A DNA stretch of 64,000 nucleotides, taken from Coriaria nepalensis. Its lineage: Eukaryota; Streptophyta; Magnoliopsida; Cucurbitales; Coriariaceae. Each line of letters begins with the position of its first letter. Position 1 is the stretch's first letter. The stretch lies in contig CP114483.1 in NCBI GenBank assembly GCA_027186245.1, forward strand, positions 33,451,642 to 33,515,641. The letters are read 5' to 3'. Positions 12,581 through 23,491 of this stretch are shown in pieces. The notes under the pieces are model-generated. The model had not been told where the DNA came from and did no database searches. It worked only from the letters and a program-made list of their open reading frames with translations. Both the position numbers and the translations under genes were made by a program.

Positions 12581-13740
12581 CATACTCTCTTTGTCATCTC
12601 CTGCATTGCGTATTTGGCATTAGATGTGAGAGATTTAAGGTGGGTCCTATCACATGGCACCACCAACTTTCACGTTAATGGCATATACTGGATGTAGAAG
12701 ATTTGACCCTTTAGAAAACAGGTGTAACGCAAGGTGATAGTGGATCTGTTATGGCGATGTGTGTCTTCTGATCATCCCTCTTCCGCATGGGGCCCCTATT
12801 GTTTGGTGTAATGGGCAGAAATTACAAATGTCATTATAAATGATAATCATTATTAACCATCATATTAGTGTGTGATAGGTAGTTGGTGCCTAAATATCTC
12901 GTTTGCTACCGTTTTAATCTTCATCATTGTGATTGTGATACTAATTGAAAGCTAAGAATGAAGCTGCTAGACTGTCAAGCTTCTAATGCGGTATACAATG
13001 CTTCACGAATCATCACCCCAGCCCCCTCCATCGATGATGGATTAGGTCATGACGATCGGATCCGAGTTGGTAAAATGTAAGGATCCCGCTTTTGTACCAG
13101 TGTTATATCTTGTAGCGGGTTTGGAAGAAAGGTAAGGATCCCGCTTTTGTACTGGTGTTATAGCAGTGTGGTATCGTCAATCGTCCGTAACAATCTCATT
13201 TCATATGAGTTTTATCAAACGAGACCTGTAGTAGGAGGAACGCTCCGATCCAAACGAGTAATGAAATTAACAAATTTAAATTATACTTTCATTAAAGTTT
13301 ATTAATCCCAATTTCCATAAAAGGATTCTCTCTCTCTCTTTCTCTCGCCCCTCAAGCTAAAATGGTAAAGTGAAAGTGGTGATAGGAAAAGACAGTCAAC
13401 TTCGTACTAAAGACATACTAATAATCATTACATGTTTAGACAATTTACAATATGGCTTTGGAACACCATCATCAACTTCATCATCATCATCATCATCTCA
13501 AGGCAAGGGATGTTCTACTAATCACGAAGTTCTATTATATATCCAAAGTGAAGATAAAGACAACAAAAAAAAAAAAGCAGTCCTACAGCAGCAACAGACA
13601 ACATAAAAGCATGCCCATTATCTCTAAGCAATATAAATAAAGTAGGAAAAGGCCGCATGCTATGTAAATAAGATCCTACTTCTGAGTCGTACGTGGGGGT
13701 CCCCATGCACTAGCCTGTCTCTCTCCCATATTGAGACTAG
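12581..13740. other. Intergenic, no gene seen; short direct repeat
   Basis: No supported gene. A 30-base segment at 13078-13107 recurs with two mismatches at 13133-13162 (core GGATCCCGCTTTTGTAC). The 3' untranslated region of the LBD gene (minus strand) must lie at the upper end. Confidence 0.5.
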
Positions 13741-15084
13741 CTAGCACAAAGACTCTCCGATGTTGTCCGTGTAGTAACCGTGATCCATAGCCATGCCCAT
13801 GTAAAAGGAGGACTTGGTTTGAACACTATGAAACTCTGGTGAAGTAGTACTGTGTGATGGATTCATGGATGAGGTCGTTGAAGGAAACTGACGCATCCTC
13901 ATATGCACCACTTCCGCCTGTGCTATTGCCAATTGTGACTGGAGATGGTCGATTTGGTGCTGAAGAGATGAAATGGCACCCACACACCCGTAAACCGGGT
14001 CTCTCACTCTCGCGTTCGCTTCATATACCATCGAGCTTACCGCATCGTTCCGCTGATGTTCAGGTAACTCCTGAGGTAGAATCAATTCACACATGATGAT
14101 GATGATGATGATGATGATCATATACTATGCAAGGTATGTGAGAGAGTACTTGATCATAGGGTTATATGAAAGTTGTAATAAGGATGATGTCATAACTACG
14201 TCATGCTTACAAGATTAATCTAACAATTATTAAAATATTTAATAATTACAACCGATTACTTGCAGAGGGAATCAACCTTCCTTTTTGACCTATTAACAAA
14301 CCTGATGTCATTATCAATATTTAGCAGATGATGATGATGATGATCAATTGATCACAAGGCAAAACAAATTTTTTTTTTTTTAAATAAGAAAAAAATAAGT
14401 AGTAATAATAATAATGCTGTCTGCATGCTTTCTTGTCTAGAATTACACAACAAGAAAACAAAGTCACGACCAGAAAAAGTTTCAAGTGTGTAATAAAACA
14501 ACACCGAAAAGCTATTTCTTAATAGTCATAAAGTAAGTAATAAAAAATAATAAAATAATAAAAAATAAAAATTAGATCCTTTTTCTTTCACCCTCCACAA
14601 AAATATATATGGACTATTAATTTTTTTTTTCTTTTTTTTTTTTTGGCATATTCGCTTTTTTTTTTAAAAAGTAATTAAATATTAATTTATTTAAAAGTAA
14701 TTAAATCACCAAAGGGAATGTGGGGTAGATATTCATCAACGGTAATTAACCACTATAACGGCAAAAGAAAATTGGTAATAAATTGTATATATATGGACCA
14801 TCACATTGTCTACTTTGTTTTAATTATATTTTCTCTTAAATAAAAAAATAATTAAGAAGTAATTAGAAGTTAATAAATTATGAAATTAGAGAGAGAGATA
14901 CTATTACCTGTAACATCTTGTTGACATTGCTAGCTCCAAAGACTTTATGGACACTAGCAAACTTTTGGGGATGATCGGCAGGGAAATAAGGAGCAAAGAC
15001 ACAATCTTGAGCACATCTCCTTCTCAGAAGCTTGCATGCTGCGCATGGAGATAGGGCTCCTTGTTTTCTTCCACTTTCCTTCAT
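13741..15084 (-). CDS. LOB-domain transcription factor, class I (LBD3/LBD4/LBD12-like)
   Basis: Two exons (15084-14908 and 14070-13741) join in frame to 507 nt, 168 residues. The LOB domain is complete. It has the zinc-binding C-block CAACKLLRRRCAQDC (Cys 14, 17, 24, 28), the GAS block FGASNVNKMLQELPEHQRNDAV, DPVYGC, and a Leu-zipper-like ISSLQHQIDHLQSQL. The intron splits the domain just after NKMLQ, the usual LBD position. Zipper and C-block place it in class I, nearest by eye to LBD3, LBD4 and LBD12, which act in organ boundaries and procambium or cambium; the exact orthologue cannot be fixed here. The upstream region on the minus strand is CT-rich (15190-15300). Confidence 0.93.
14093..14119. 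repeat. (GAT)n microsatellite in the LBD intron
   Basis: About nine trinucleotide units lie in the LBD intron beginning roughly 20 bases from the splice acceptor of exon 2. Confidence 0.9.
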
Positions 15085-16093
15085 TAATTGAATATTTGTA
15101 TTATCCCCCCAAACAATCTAATAACCGTAAATTTAGTCCTATGTAAGTTAGTTTTATGGGGGGGAAAGAAAGGAATTGATACAAGAGGAGGAGAGAGAGA
15201 GAGGAGGTGAGAAAGCGAATTGTTAAGACAAGGAAAAATTGAGGAGATCATAAAGAGAGAGGGGGGGAGGGGGGGTTAGGGAGAGAAGAGGTGGGATGTT
15301 ATATAGAGAAGGAAGTGACAACAAATCTTTTGGAGGGTCCCATGAAAGAAGGACCATAGATTTGGCAAGACAAAAACATTGTTTTTGATAAGATCTCTTG
15401 CCCCACCTTAAATATCATATCTTGTCTCCCCCCTTAATTATTATCTTTTTTTTTTTTTCTTACTCTCTTTTTACTCCTAATAGCTCCATTATTTTGTCAA
15501 TTTCAACGGATAATATATATATTAAAAACAACACTTTGCACGCTTACTACTATACTTTTTGTAATTTTGCTTAGTCAAGTATTTAAAAATTTGAATTAAA
15601 ATTTAATTTCTCCTCAAATTATTAATTGAGTATGTTTGGTTCGATTTTTTAATATTAATAAAATAAAAATTGATTTCATTCTACTATTTATTTAAATAAA
15701 TTATGAATTGTGAATAATTTTTTTATTCTTATTGAAATTTAAAAAAAAAAGTATTTCTCTAATTTTATCTAAATAAATATCTTTAATTAAAATTAAAATA
15801 AATATTTACGAATTTATAAAAAAAAATTATCAACCATTCTCACCAAAAAAAAAAAAAAAAATGGAACCAAACGATTTAACTAACCATCTTCTTTTATATT
15901 TTCTATAGCTATTTATGCCTATTACTATATAATATAGTTTTGGTCAACAATAAGCTAAATCTATGTAAGTTGCCGGGTTACTTATGCATGTACGAGCTTA
16001 TAAAATTCCTTCTTTTCATTTATTTTTAATTATTTAATGAACCCGCTTTGTTGATTTGGTTCACTACGCGCTTTTACGTACAGTCAGTCATAC

Positions 16094-16158
<65 letters not shown>

Positions 16159-18574
16159 TTTCCATAGAAAAAGAATGAAAGAGCTCATATACACCTTCAT
16201 TGATATAATATTATACGCTACATAGATTATAGTACTAAACTCCAAAGCAAAAGATACGCATGACAGAGATTGGGATCAAACTTACGAAAGGAACGCACTT
16301 AATTACTATATTAATGGTTTGATTAGTGCAAAAATAATATTAATTAATCATTAATCATTAAGTATAAGAAGAGATAATAAACCATGCGTGGTTATGAGGA
16401 ATGAGGATCACATTGACATGTTTTTTATTTTTCTACGCAAGAAACATCGTAGATGGAGTAAGTGTTATATTTGGTTTTTACATCATATGTTATTTTATTT
16501 CTTATTGTCGGGGCACTAACTCATATTACATATATACTGTTAATTTATTATTGATTATGTGACATAACTTGTCTTTTCTTTTATTATTATTATTATTATT
16601 ATTATTGCTGGTAATTTTTGTGATCGATATACTCGTTTTTCAAAAAAATGATATTTTCATTATATCGGATTGTTTATAAAAGTTATTGTGAAATAGTTTT
16701 CGGGATATAACAAGTCTTTACACAATCTTACAAGTAATACTGAAATTTTATTTTGAAATATAGATATGTATTCAGTTTTTTAGTGTAAGAAAACGAGTAG
16801 AAGAAAAAATATATATTTTCTATATAGATTTCTCATATTTATGAGCGAAATTGACACATATTTATGAAATAATAAATTGTTTCACGAACAGTTACACTCT
16901 TTAGAAAAATAGTTAAACTGTTTTAATGGTCACGTATTTGATCCCAGAATTCAAATTATACACATGCGCGCGCGTGTACGAGTGAGAGTTCTGGTCAGAT
17001 CCTAACCATTATTATTATTATAAACACTCAATTTATAATTACTTATAAATACTTTGAAAACTTTCTCCCTTTTTAATGTGAGATACATTTAATTATATTT
17101 ATGAATCATTTTTAGGTTTGGATCTTTAGCTCATTTTATTTTAATCAATTAAGAAGTCCAACAATTATTATTATTTTTTTAAACATAATTATCATAATTC
17201 AATATAAATTAATGAAAAAATAAATGAAAATTACGAGGAATTTTTTTGCTGAATCTAATATTGAGAATATTATTCAATATAAGAAATGTAAATTTGGGGA
17301 GCTTAATATATCTAATTAAAAAGATTAATTATTTCATTTATTATCAATTAATTTTAAATTTAAAACTTAATTTTATCTATAATATTAGAGTTGCGCTTAA
17401 ATGAACATAATGAATTAATGTTACACATATAATCCTATAACGTTACAGATAAAAATTATATTAAAAATATCATATCGCATTAGAAAATATAAATCTTATA
17501 AATTTAATATATATATATATTTTTTTTTTTTATTTTTTTTTTTTTTTTTACGTTTAATTCATGAAATTTCATCAAATCCTAGCATACCAAAATCGATCAT
17601 TTTCTAAATTACCTTTTACGATACTTTATAAGATTTGTATTAAAAATATGACATGACATATTAAGATCCATAATATCTGCATGAACATGCATATCACTCA
17701 TTTGGAATTCCGCTTTATATTAATCAAAGTCACTAAGATGAGCAATAGTCTTTCTTACACAAAAGACAAAAGAAACATGAAGAAACATGAATGGTCTAAT
17801 CTACATAAATATATAAAGATAGAAGATGCGGCGCAAAACTTAAAATTCAATGAATTAAAACAGTTTGACATTAGACAAGCGAAATTTGGTTTGTCGGTTT
17901 TTATGCAAAGCGTAAGGCAGATTCATACTTGCATATATAGGTAAAGACTAAAAGAGTATGAGTTTGTAGATTGATGATTGCTATAGTTGTAGGTACTAGT
18001 ATACCCTCGTTACCGATCAACTCCAACTCATAAACGTATGGTAAAGGTTCTACCACTTAGCTTCTCAATATTCCATCGAAAGCTACAACTAGAAGATCAA
18101 ATATTAGTTACATCGATGATACATTATAATTTTTGTCTTCTTTCGTTTTGTTTTGTTTTGTTTTGTTTTTGGTTTAGTTAAAATATCAACTAACACTAAT
18201 TGATCTCCCTGGCTCCGCCCTGCTTACTTTGGATATCTGTCGCCATTGTCATTGCCATTGCGACATTTTGATCATTCTACTTTCTATCTCTATTTATATA
18301 TAAGATTGTCGAATTTAGATATAGAATTATGTTTCTAATCTGTATTCTTCGAAAGATCTCTAGATCTTAAATTTGTAGATTTCGAAAAATCTAAAATTCA
18401 GGAGAAGGTCATGAGGTGAATTGGTAAAAATATGATACAAAAACTAACTGAGCAGAGGGAAAACCACAGATTACGACATTTCTAAACCTAGACTGCTATG
18501 CAATTTTCCGGACGATTCCATAAAATTCTAATAAATTATTGAGTATTTTCTTGACTTTTATATACTTTATTTAG
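15085..18574. other. AT-rich intergenic DNA
   Basis: The first few hundred bases are the LBD promoter, with purine-rich tracts at 15185-15300. The remainder is very AT-rich with poly-A/T runs (for example 14620-14660 and 17511-17550), microsatellites and a short CG-alternating stretch near 16965-16976. No frame resembles a known protein. Confidence 0.6.
16094..16158. repeat. (AAT)n microsatellite, about 65 bp
   Basis: An uninterrupted AAT/ATA repeat of roughly 21 units. A second, shorter array of the same kind in TTA form lies at 16580-16606. Confidence 0.95.
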
Positions 18575-19095
18575 GTATGTGTACGGTGCGGTTTCGGCAC
18601 CGCATCGAAATTTTGCTATGCACACCACCCGATACTGTACCATATTTTATATTTTGGACATTACATTACAATTTTTCGTCGATTTCATAAAATTCTAATA
18701 CATTATATTTTATTAGACAAAAAAAGTGATTTTATAGTAGCATAAATAATAATAATAGGTGTGCGGTTCAATACTAGTTTAATAGTCAGGTCGAAAACAT
18801 CATCGACCCATTGAATAAATAAAAAATTATGATATTCAATTGATCGATAAGGTATCGACCCGTCGAATAAACTGGAAATTATGATACTTGACGAAACGTA
18901 AGCATTATAAGCATATAAAACAAAATAAATCTTCGAGATGTTAGATGGCTCGAATCAAAGTATCAAGCTGTGTATAATCATATCATCAAAATATATAAAA
19001 TTTATTTATTCTTTCAAAAAATTTATATTATAGGGCTCCACGTACCGCACCGTATGATTTTTTGAAAAAGAAAATCGACCGCACCGCACCAAAAC
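18575..19095. mobile_element. Degenerate repeat with inverted GTGCGGT/ACCGCAC motifs
   Basis: The left part carries TACGGTGCGGT (near 18583) and the right part carries its exact inverse ACCGCACCGTA (near 19043), followed by a further ACCGCACCGCACC. Between them two segments beginning TCGACCC and ending with AAATTATGATA (about 18813 and 18856) form an imperfect tandem repeat. Short inverted ends and no coding capacity suggest a decayed non-autonomous DNA transposon, but no target-site duplication was found. Confidence 0.3.
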
Positions 19096-19461
19096 TAACA
19101 ATTCAATATTGTTCCATTGAGTAACTTCTCACCTCTAATCCACGATACAATCTACCTACGAATTTCTCGTAGCAAACAACTCATGTACGTAATAGTTAAG
19201 CTCATGTTAAGCAGGTACCTAGGTCAATGGTCATACGTACATGCAGGGACAGCAGATTGTAGATCCAGGAAACGTCCCCAAGAATTATGCTTTTATTTGT
19301 TTCTTTATTGACCTTACATGAAATTATATGTATCTGTTTAATCAATATGGCTTCATGATTATATGTTCCACGTTAATCATGCGTGCACGTGGTAAAGAGT
19401 ACGTACATCCATGCTAAATTGTGCTACACCCAGATGGTATATATATATATATATATATATA

Positions 19462-20300
19462 TTATCTACGATAGATGTCGTGATATATTTGCAGAATGAA
19501 TTGATGATACTCCGGTGTGAACCCGTTCAATACATGGGAGATGAGATCGTAGTCAAAAACAGTATCGCCAATTAAGGTAAGTGAATCAGTAATTTTTTTT
19601 TCACTCGTAAGATAGTCAGAGATCGAGAGATTACCTTGCTGGACTGTTTGGAGTTGAAATTTGAGCAAGAATGTCTTTTCCATGTATTGACTCATGTATT
19701 CACTCACAAGTGTGAGCCACATGGCATGAGCAGAGTTGCATCCGAGTGCCAGGTGAGCAATTCCGGCAAAGAGCGTTTCATTGATAACGGAAGACACAAA
19801 TCGGTCAGCTTTTCTCTAGGTAAGAAAATCAAGCATTGGGTGTGAGGGATCATCAGGCGATGGAGGAGAAAGCGTTCTGTCAACGTGTTGTATGAGATCA
19901 TAGGTGATGAGCATAGATTTGATTAGAAATTTCCATGTGAAATAATTTGTGCTGGTGTACAGATACAAAGCTCGTAATATATTGCATAGGTAGTGAAATT
20001 GATGGTGTAGAGTTTGCCATGATAGCGACGGTTGATGAGGAGCTGTTGGTTTTGGCCGGTGATGTTGACGATGAGTCAATCAGTGGGTCTTCAGATACTA
20101 TTATTGTGAGATCAAGATAAAGTACGGAAGGCGTTCAATACTTTGATACCATAAAACAGTTTATATTGAAAGGCTGTCAAGTGTATATTGTATATTAAAT
20201 ATTGTGAAGTACAGAAGCTCTTACTTATATACATAACAACTAGGACTTAGCTAAATAATAATAGAATATAAATAATACAATGATATATTTATCCTATCAA
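19462..20300 (-). mobile_element. Truncated Ty1/copia retrotransposon (LTR, primer site and gag only)
   Basis: Read on the minus strand, the end near 20300 looks like a short LTR (about 20300-20153, TATA-like motif, start TGATAGG). The tRNA-Met primer site TGGTATCAAAG follows at 20141-20151. A copia-type gag then appears in shifted frames (about 20079-19816 and 19797-19462), including the TNYFTWKFLI-like start and a UBN2-type segment. At least one frame break lies between them. The element is cut off at the TA microsatellite at 19440-19461, so protease, integrase and reverse transcriptase are missing. It is inactive. Confidence 0.75.
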
Positions 20301-21139
20301 TGTTCCTTAAAAAATGTTATTTTGCTATTGTTATGATTCATTTGGTATTAATTTGCTTGTTATTTTGTTCCTAGCTTCCCAATTTATAGCTGGGAGTAAT
20401 ACAAACGTCACATGCTTGTACGATTATACATAGCCAAGTTGAATTGAATAAAATAATAGAGATTGAATATGTTTTTCGAAGAAATGTCCGAACGTTATCT
20501 TGAAATAGGGTTGCACGAGAGATTATTTTCGTAGACATTCCACCTTAGTAAGGTGAAACATCAAGCCAACCTCAGGTAATGAAATCCATGTGAGACTCGT
20601 TTTTATGAGAGCAAATGACACTCGTCGGTTGTCGTATCTATATGTATAGATATAGTAGATGTCATCCATCATATATGAGTATTCAGGTAGAAAAAAAGAT
20701 ATACTAGTACTAGTATATATATGACTCTATGTAGCACGTGAAATTTTTAGAATATGAACTTGCAAATGACTATCTATTGTTCCAATATTCAAAATCAATA
20801 TTTTGAACTCATCTTCCAAGTATAAATAAGTAATATGTTCATCACAAAGTAAAAACATGAGGGGCTTTTTTGCTTGTTATACCATCCGGATACAACCCTT
20901 CTTAGATATATGAGAATTTTACCCTATGAATGAATGGTTGAGATCTCACTCGATTACACTTACAAGGTAAATACATCCGAGAAAAGTTATATCCACCTCT
21001 AGTCGTCTAATTTAGAATTTCTTCATGTAAATGGTATATAACGCGCACTAATTTGTAAGTTTGGAAATGAGTTTGTAATGATATATCACCATTAACGTTT
21101 CGAAGATTAAAATGTCATAGCTTAGAGTCATCTTATGAA

Positions 21140-22045
21140 AAAGAGTTATGGGGTTGTTTATTAATAATAGGTCTTAATTAATTTTTAATTAGCTTATCTT
21201 TACCATGATACAACACATTGATGATCTTATCTAGAATTTTCAACATAAAAAATGTAATTTAAAAAAAAAAAAATATCACTTGTCAAATACAAATGATGAT
21301 CTAATCGAAAGGTCCCTACTTACTTTTTACCTTATTTGATAAGAGTTCGGATTTCATCCAGATCGATAGCCCATATTTTATTTTCTATATCATATAATCA
21401 TAATAAATTAATTATATAATTTTAACTAATTAAATAATATAATATTTATTCTGATTCATGAAATAAAATTTAGATCGGAAGATTAAATAAGTCTAAATTC
21501 ATATAAACCGAACTCTATTTAATAATAGGCTCAATATTATTAAGCTAATATCAAATTCAATGATAATTCGGTGGACATGACTTTGGGGTCAAATTCTCGT
21601 TTGCTAATTTCAAATTATCTTTTATTTTCCTCGTTAATTACTTTTCTAGCTTTTTATTAAAATGGATTAACACACCAGCATGCATTATTACATAATTATT
21701 CATACACATGCGAGAGAGACATGACTATTTCTTACCAAACAAGAAAAGAAGCATACTAATATTTTAAGTTTGCAAATAATAAAATAGTTCACCCCTAATG
21801 TTTTCAAACACGAATGAGTCAAACATGTGGGTTGTTGTTATGCTTACCGATCGGTCTTAACTAATTATTGATTAGTCTAATCCTAACCATGATATAACAC
21901 ATTGACCATATGATTACTAACGCTAGTGAAACTAGAATTTTCAACATGAAAATGTAGTTCTTTTGTTCACTCGTCAAACACACAAATGAGAAACTTGAAA
22001 AAAAAAAGTAATCAATGGAGGTCCCTACCTACTTTACCATATTCC
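21140..22045. repeat. Diverged direct repeat pair (about 200 bp each)
   Basis: The segment at about 21140-21345 recurs at about 21836-22045. Shared landmarks in order are GGTCTTAA, ACCATGATA, AACACATTGA, CTAGAATTTTCAACAT, ACTTGTCAAA/ACTCGTCAAA and AGGTCCCTAC. Spacing is about 700 bases. Substitutions and indels are many, so the duplication is old. No coding function seen. Confidence 0.7.
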
Positions 22046-22059
22046 ATAGATGGCTTGTG

Positions 22060-22060
<1 letters not shown>

Positions 22061-22096
<36 letters not shown>
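22061..22096. repeat. (CT)18 microsatellite
   Basis: An uninterrupted CT dinucleotide run of 36 bases with no gene start beside it, unlike the GA/CT runs near several start codons in this window. Confidence 0.95.
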
Positions 22097-22097
<1 letters not shown>

Positions 22098-22805
22098 AGG
22101 TCATCTCATGCAGAAATAAGAAACAAAAGGCAAATTCTACGGCGGTGCTAAATCCATGCACCGAAAGCATGCAAGAGCCACAAGGCACACACACACATCA
22201 TGTCCATTGTCCCTGCACCGCATTTTAAATGGATGCGTTGAAATTTGTAGGCCGTGCATTAAAGTTTGAATTTCATGAATGCCTACGTATCTGGTCGTTT
22301 ATATTATACATCATATTAATATTATATAAATTTAGCAATTTAAAAGTACAAAATGATTGAATAATCGAAAAATTGCCGGACCGGACCCTACCAGCATTGG
22401 TGTGGATACATGTTAGAGGGCTGCAAATTTTTAAAATCTATATTTTTTACCCCATATTTTATTAAAAGTAAATAAATTGACCCATAATTTTTTTTATTGA
22501 TTTAAATGAGTGTTGAGGGTTTACATACTTACTTGGTGTACTCCGTATATTGATGGTTACAAACTTAACGTTGATGGAGGTCTCAATGTGTCTTTTGGTT
22601 TGGGTTTGGGTGTGGATGTATGATTCGTGATCATCATGATAATTTTTTGCAGAGCTTATCATTAGATGTTTAGCTGTCGTACCAACTTTCAATCGAAGGT
22701 TTATGGTCTTTTCTTTGGTATCTAATTAGCTCTTTTACATGCTTACTTGCCTCTCATTATAAGGGTCCTTGCCATTTTTAATGACTGCCCGGACTGGTCC
22801 TTAGC

Positions 22806-22925
22806 TACTAAGGATGTGCAAAGTCCGGTAGAATAGGATCTGGATATGAAAATATCCGGAAAATTCGGATATATCTGGTTTTATCTAAATAGTATCTGGA
22901 TCAGTCCGGATTCGGTACCCTTTTT
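22806..22925. mobile_element. Possible terminal fragment of a hAT-type element
   Basis: The sequence begins AAGGATGTGCAAAGTCCGG and repeats TCCGGA/GGATAT motifs for about 100 bases. This pattern, including GTGCAAA near the end, resembles the complete hAT-type element at 39087-39584. No second terminus or target-site duplication was found. Confidence 0.3.
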
Positions 22926-23491
22926 TTTTTTCAGGCTTTCATGACTAGAGATAAGTGAAGTGATGATGGGGTTTGTTCTTTCCCTTCTATCTCCTTGTTC
23001 ATCTATACCCTTTCGAACACCTTGCAAGTGTCAAGAGCAAATCAACCCCACAAGCTCTCTAGAATTATTAAGTTATGGAACAATAATTGGGCCCCATCAA
23101 AGTTTTTGCTAGATCAGCCTCTCCTATTGGAGCCCGAACCTGTGCCTCCTCTGCGAAACGGGTCTCAACCGACTATCGGGTTTGTGGATTCATGCTGTCA
23201 ATTCTGAAGCCCAAGAATAATCAATGGCCTTCTTAGGCCCACTCACTCTTAACAACCTCCTTCACACTTCTCTCTTCCATCACCAACTCTTTTTACAGGC
23301 CTTTACTTGCTCCAAGCTTCCATTTCCGAGTCCAATTTCTCGAATGTTTCGTTCCTTCTCTTCTCTGCTGTACCAAAAAAGGTAATAGAGTTTATAGATT
23401 CATCTCATCTCCACTTCCGTATTGAATTCTTCTTGATTTGTTCTATTTCCTCAGCTCAATTTGATTCATTTAGTTTTAGTTTTTGATTCAG

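Larger units (their letters stand above)
20301..23491. other. AT-rich intergenic DNA before the PGAP3-like gene
   Basis: No supported gene. It contains the diverged repeat pair described at 21140-22045, a CT microsatellite and a possible hAT terminus near 22806. The last 250 bases should be the promoter and 5' leader of the PGAP3-like gene. Confidence 0.55.

Noticed and set aside
12427..12678. 83-residue plus-strand frame after the eL13 pseudogene
   Set aside because: It overlaps the copied NAIP 3' region, which is non-coding at its source; no homology recognised.
13000..13260. Possible tRNA gene
   Set aside because: The segment has no cloverleaf with proper A and B boxes; it contains a short direct repeat instead.
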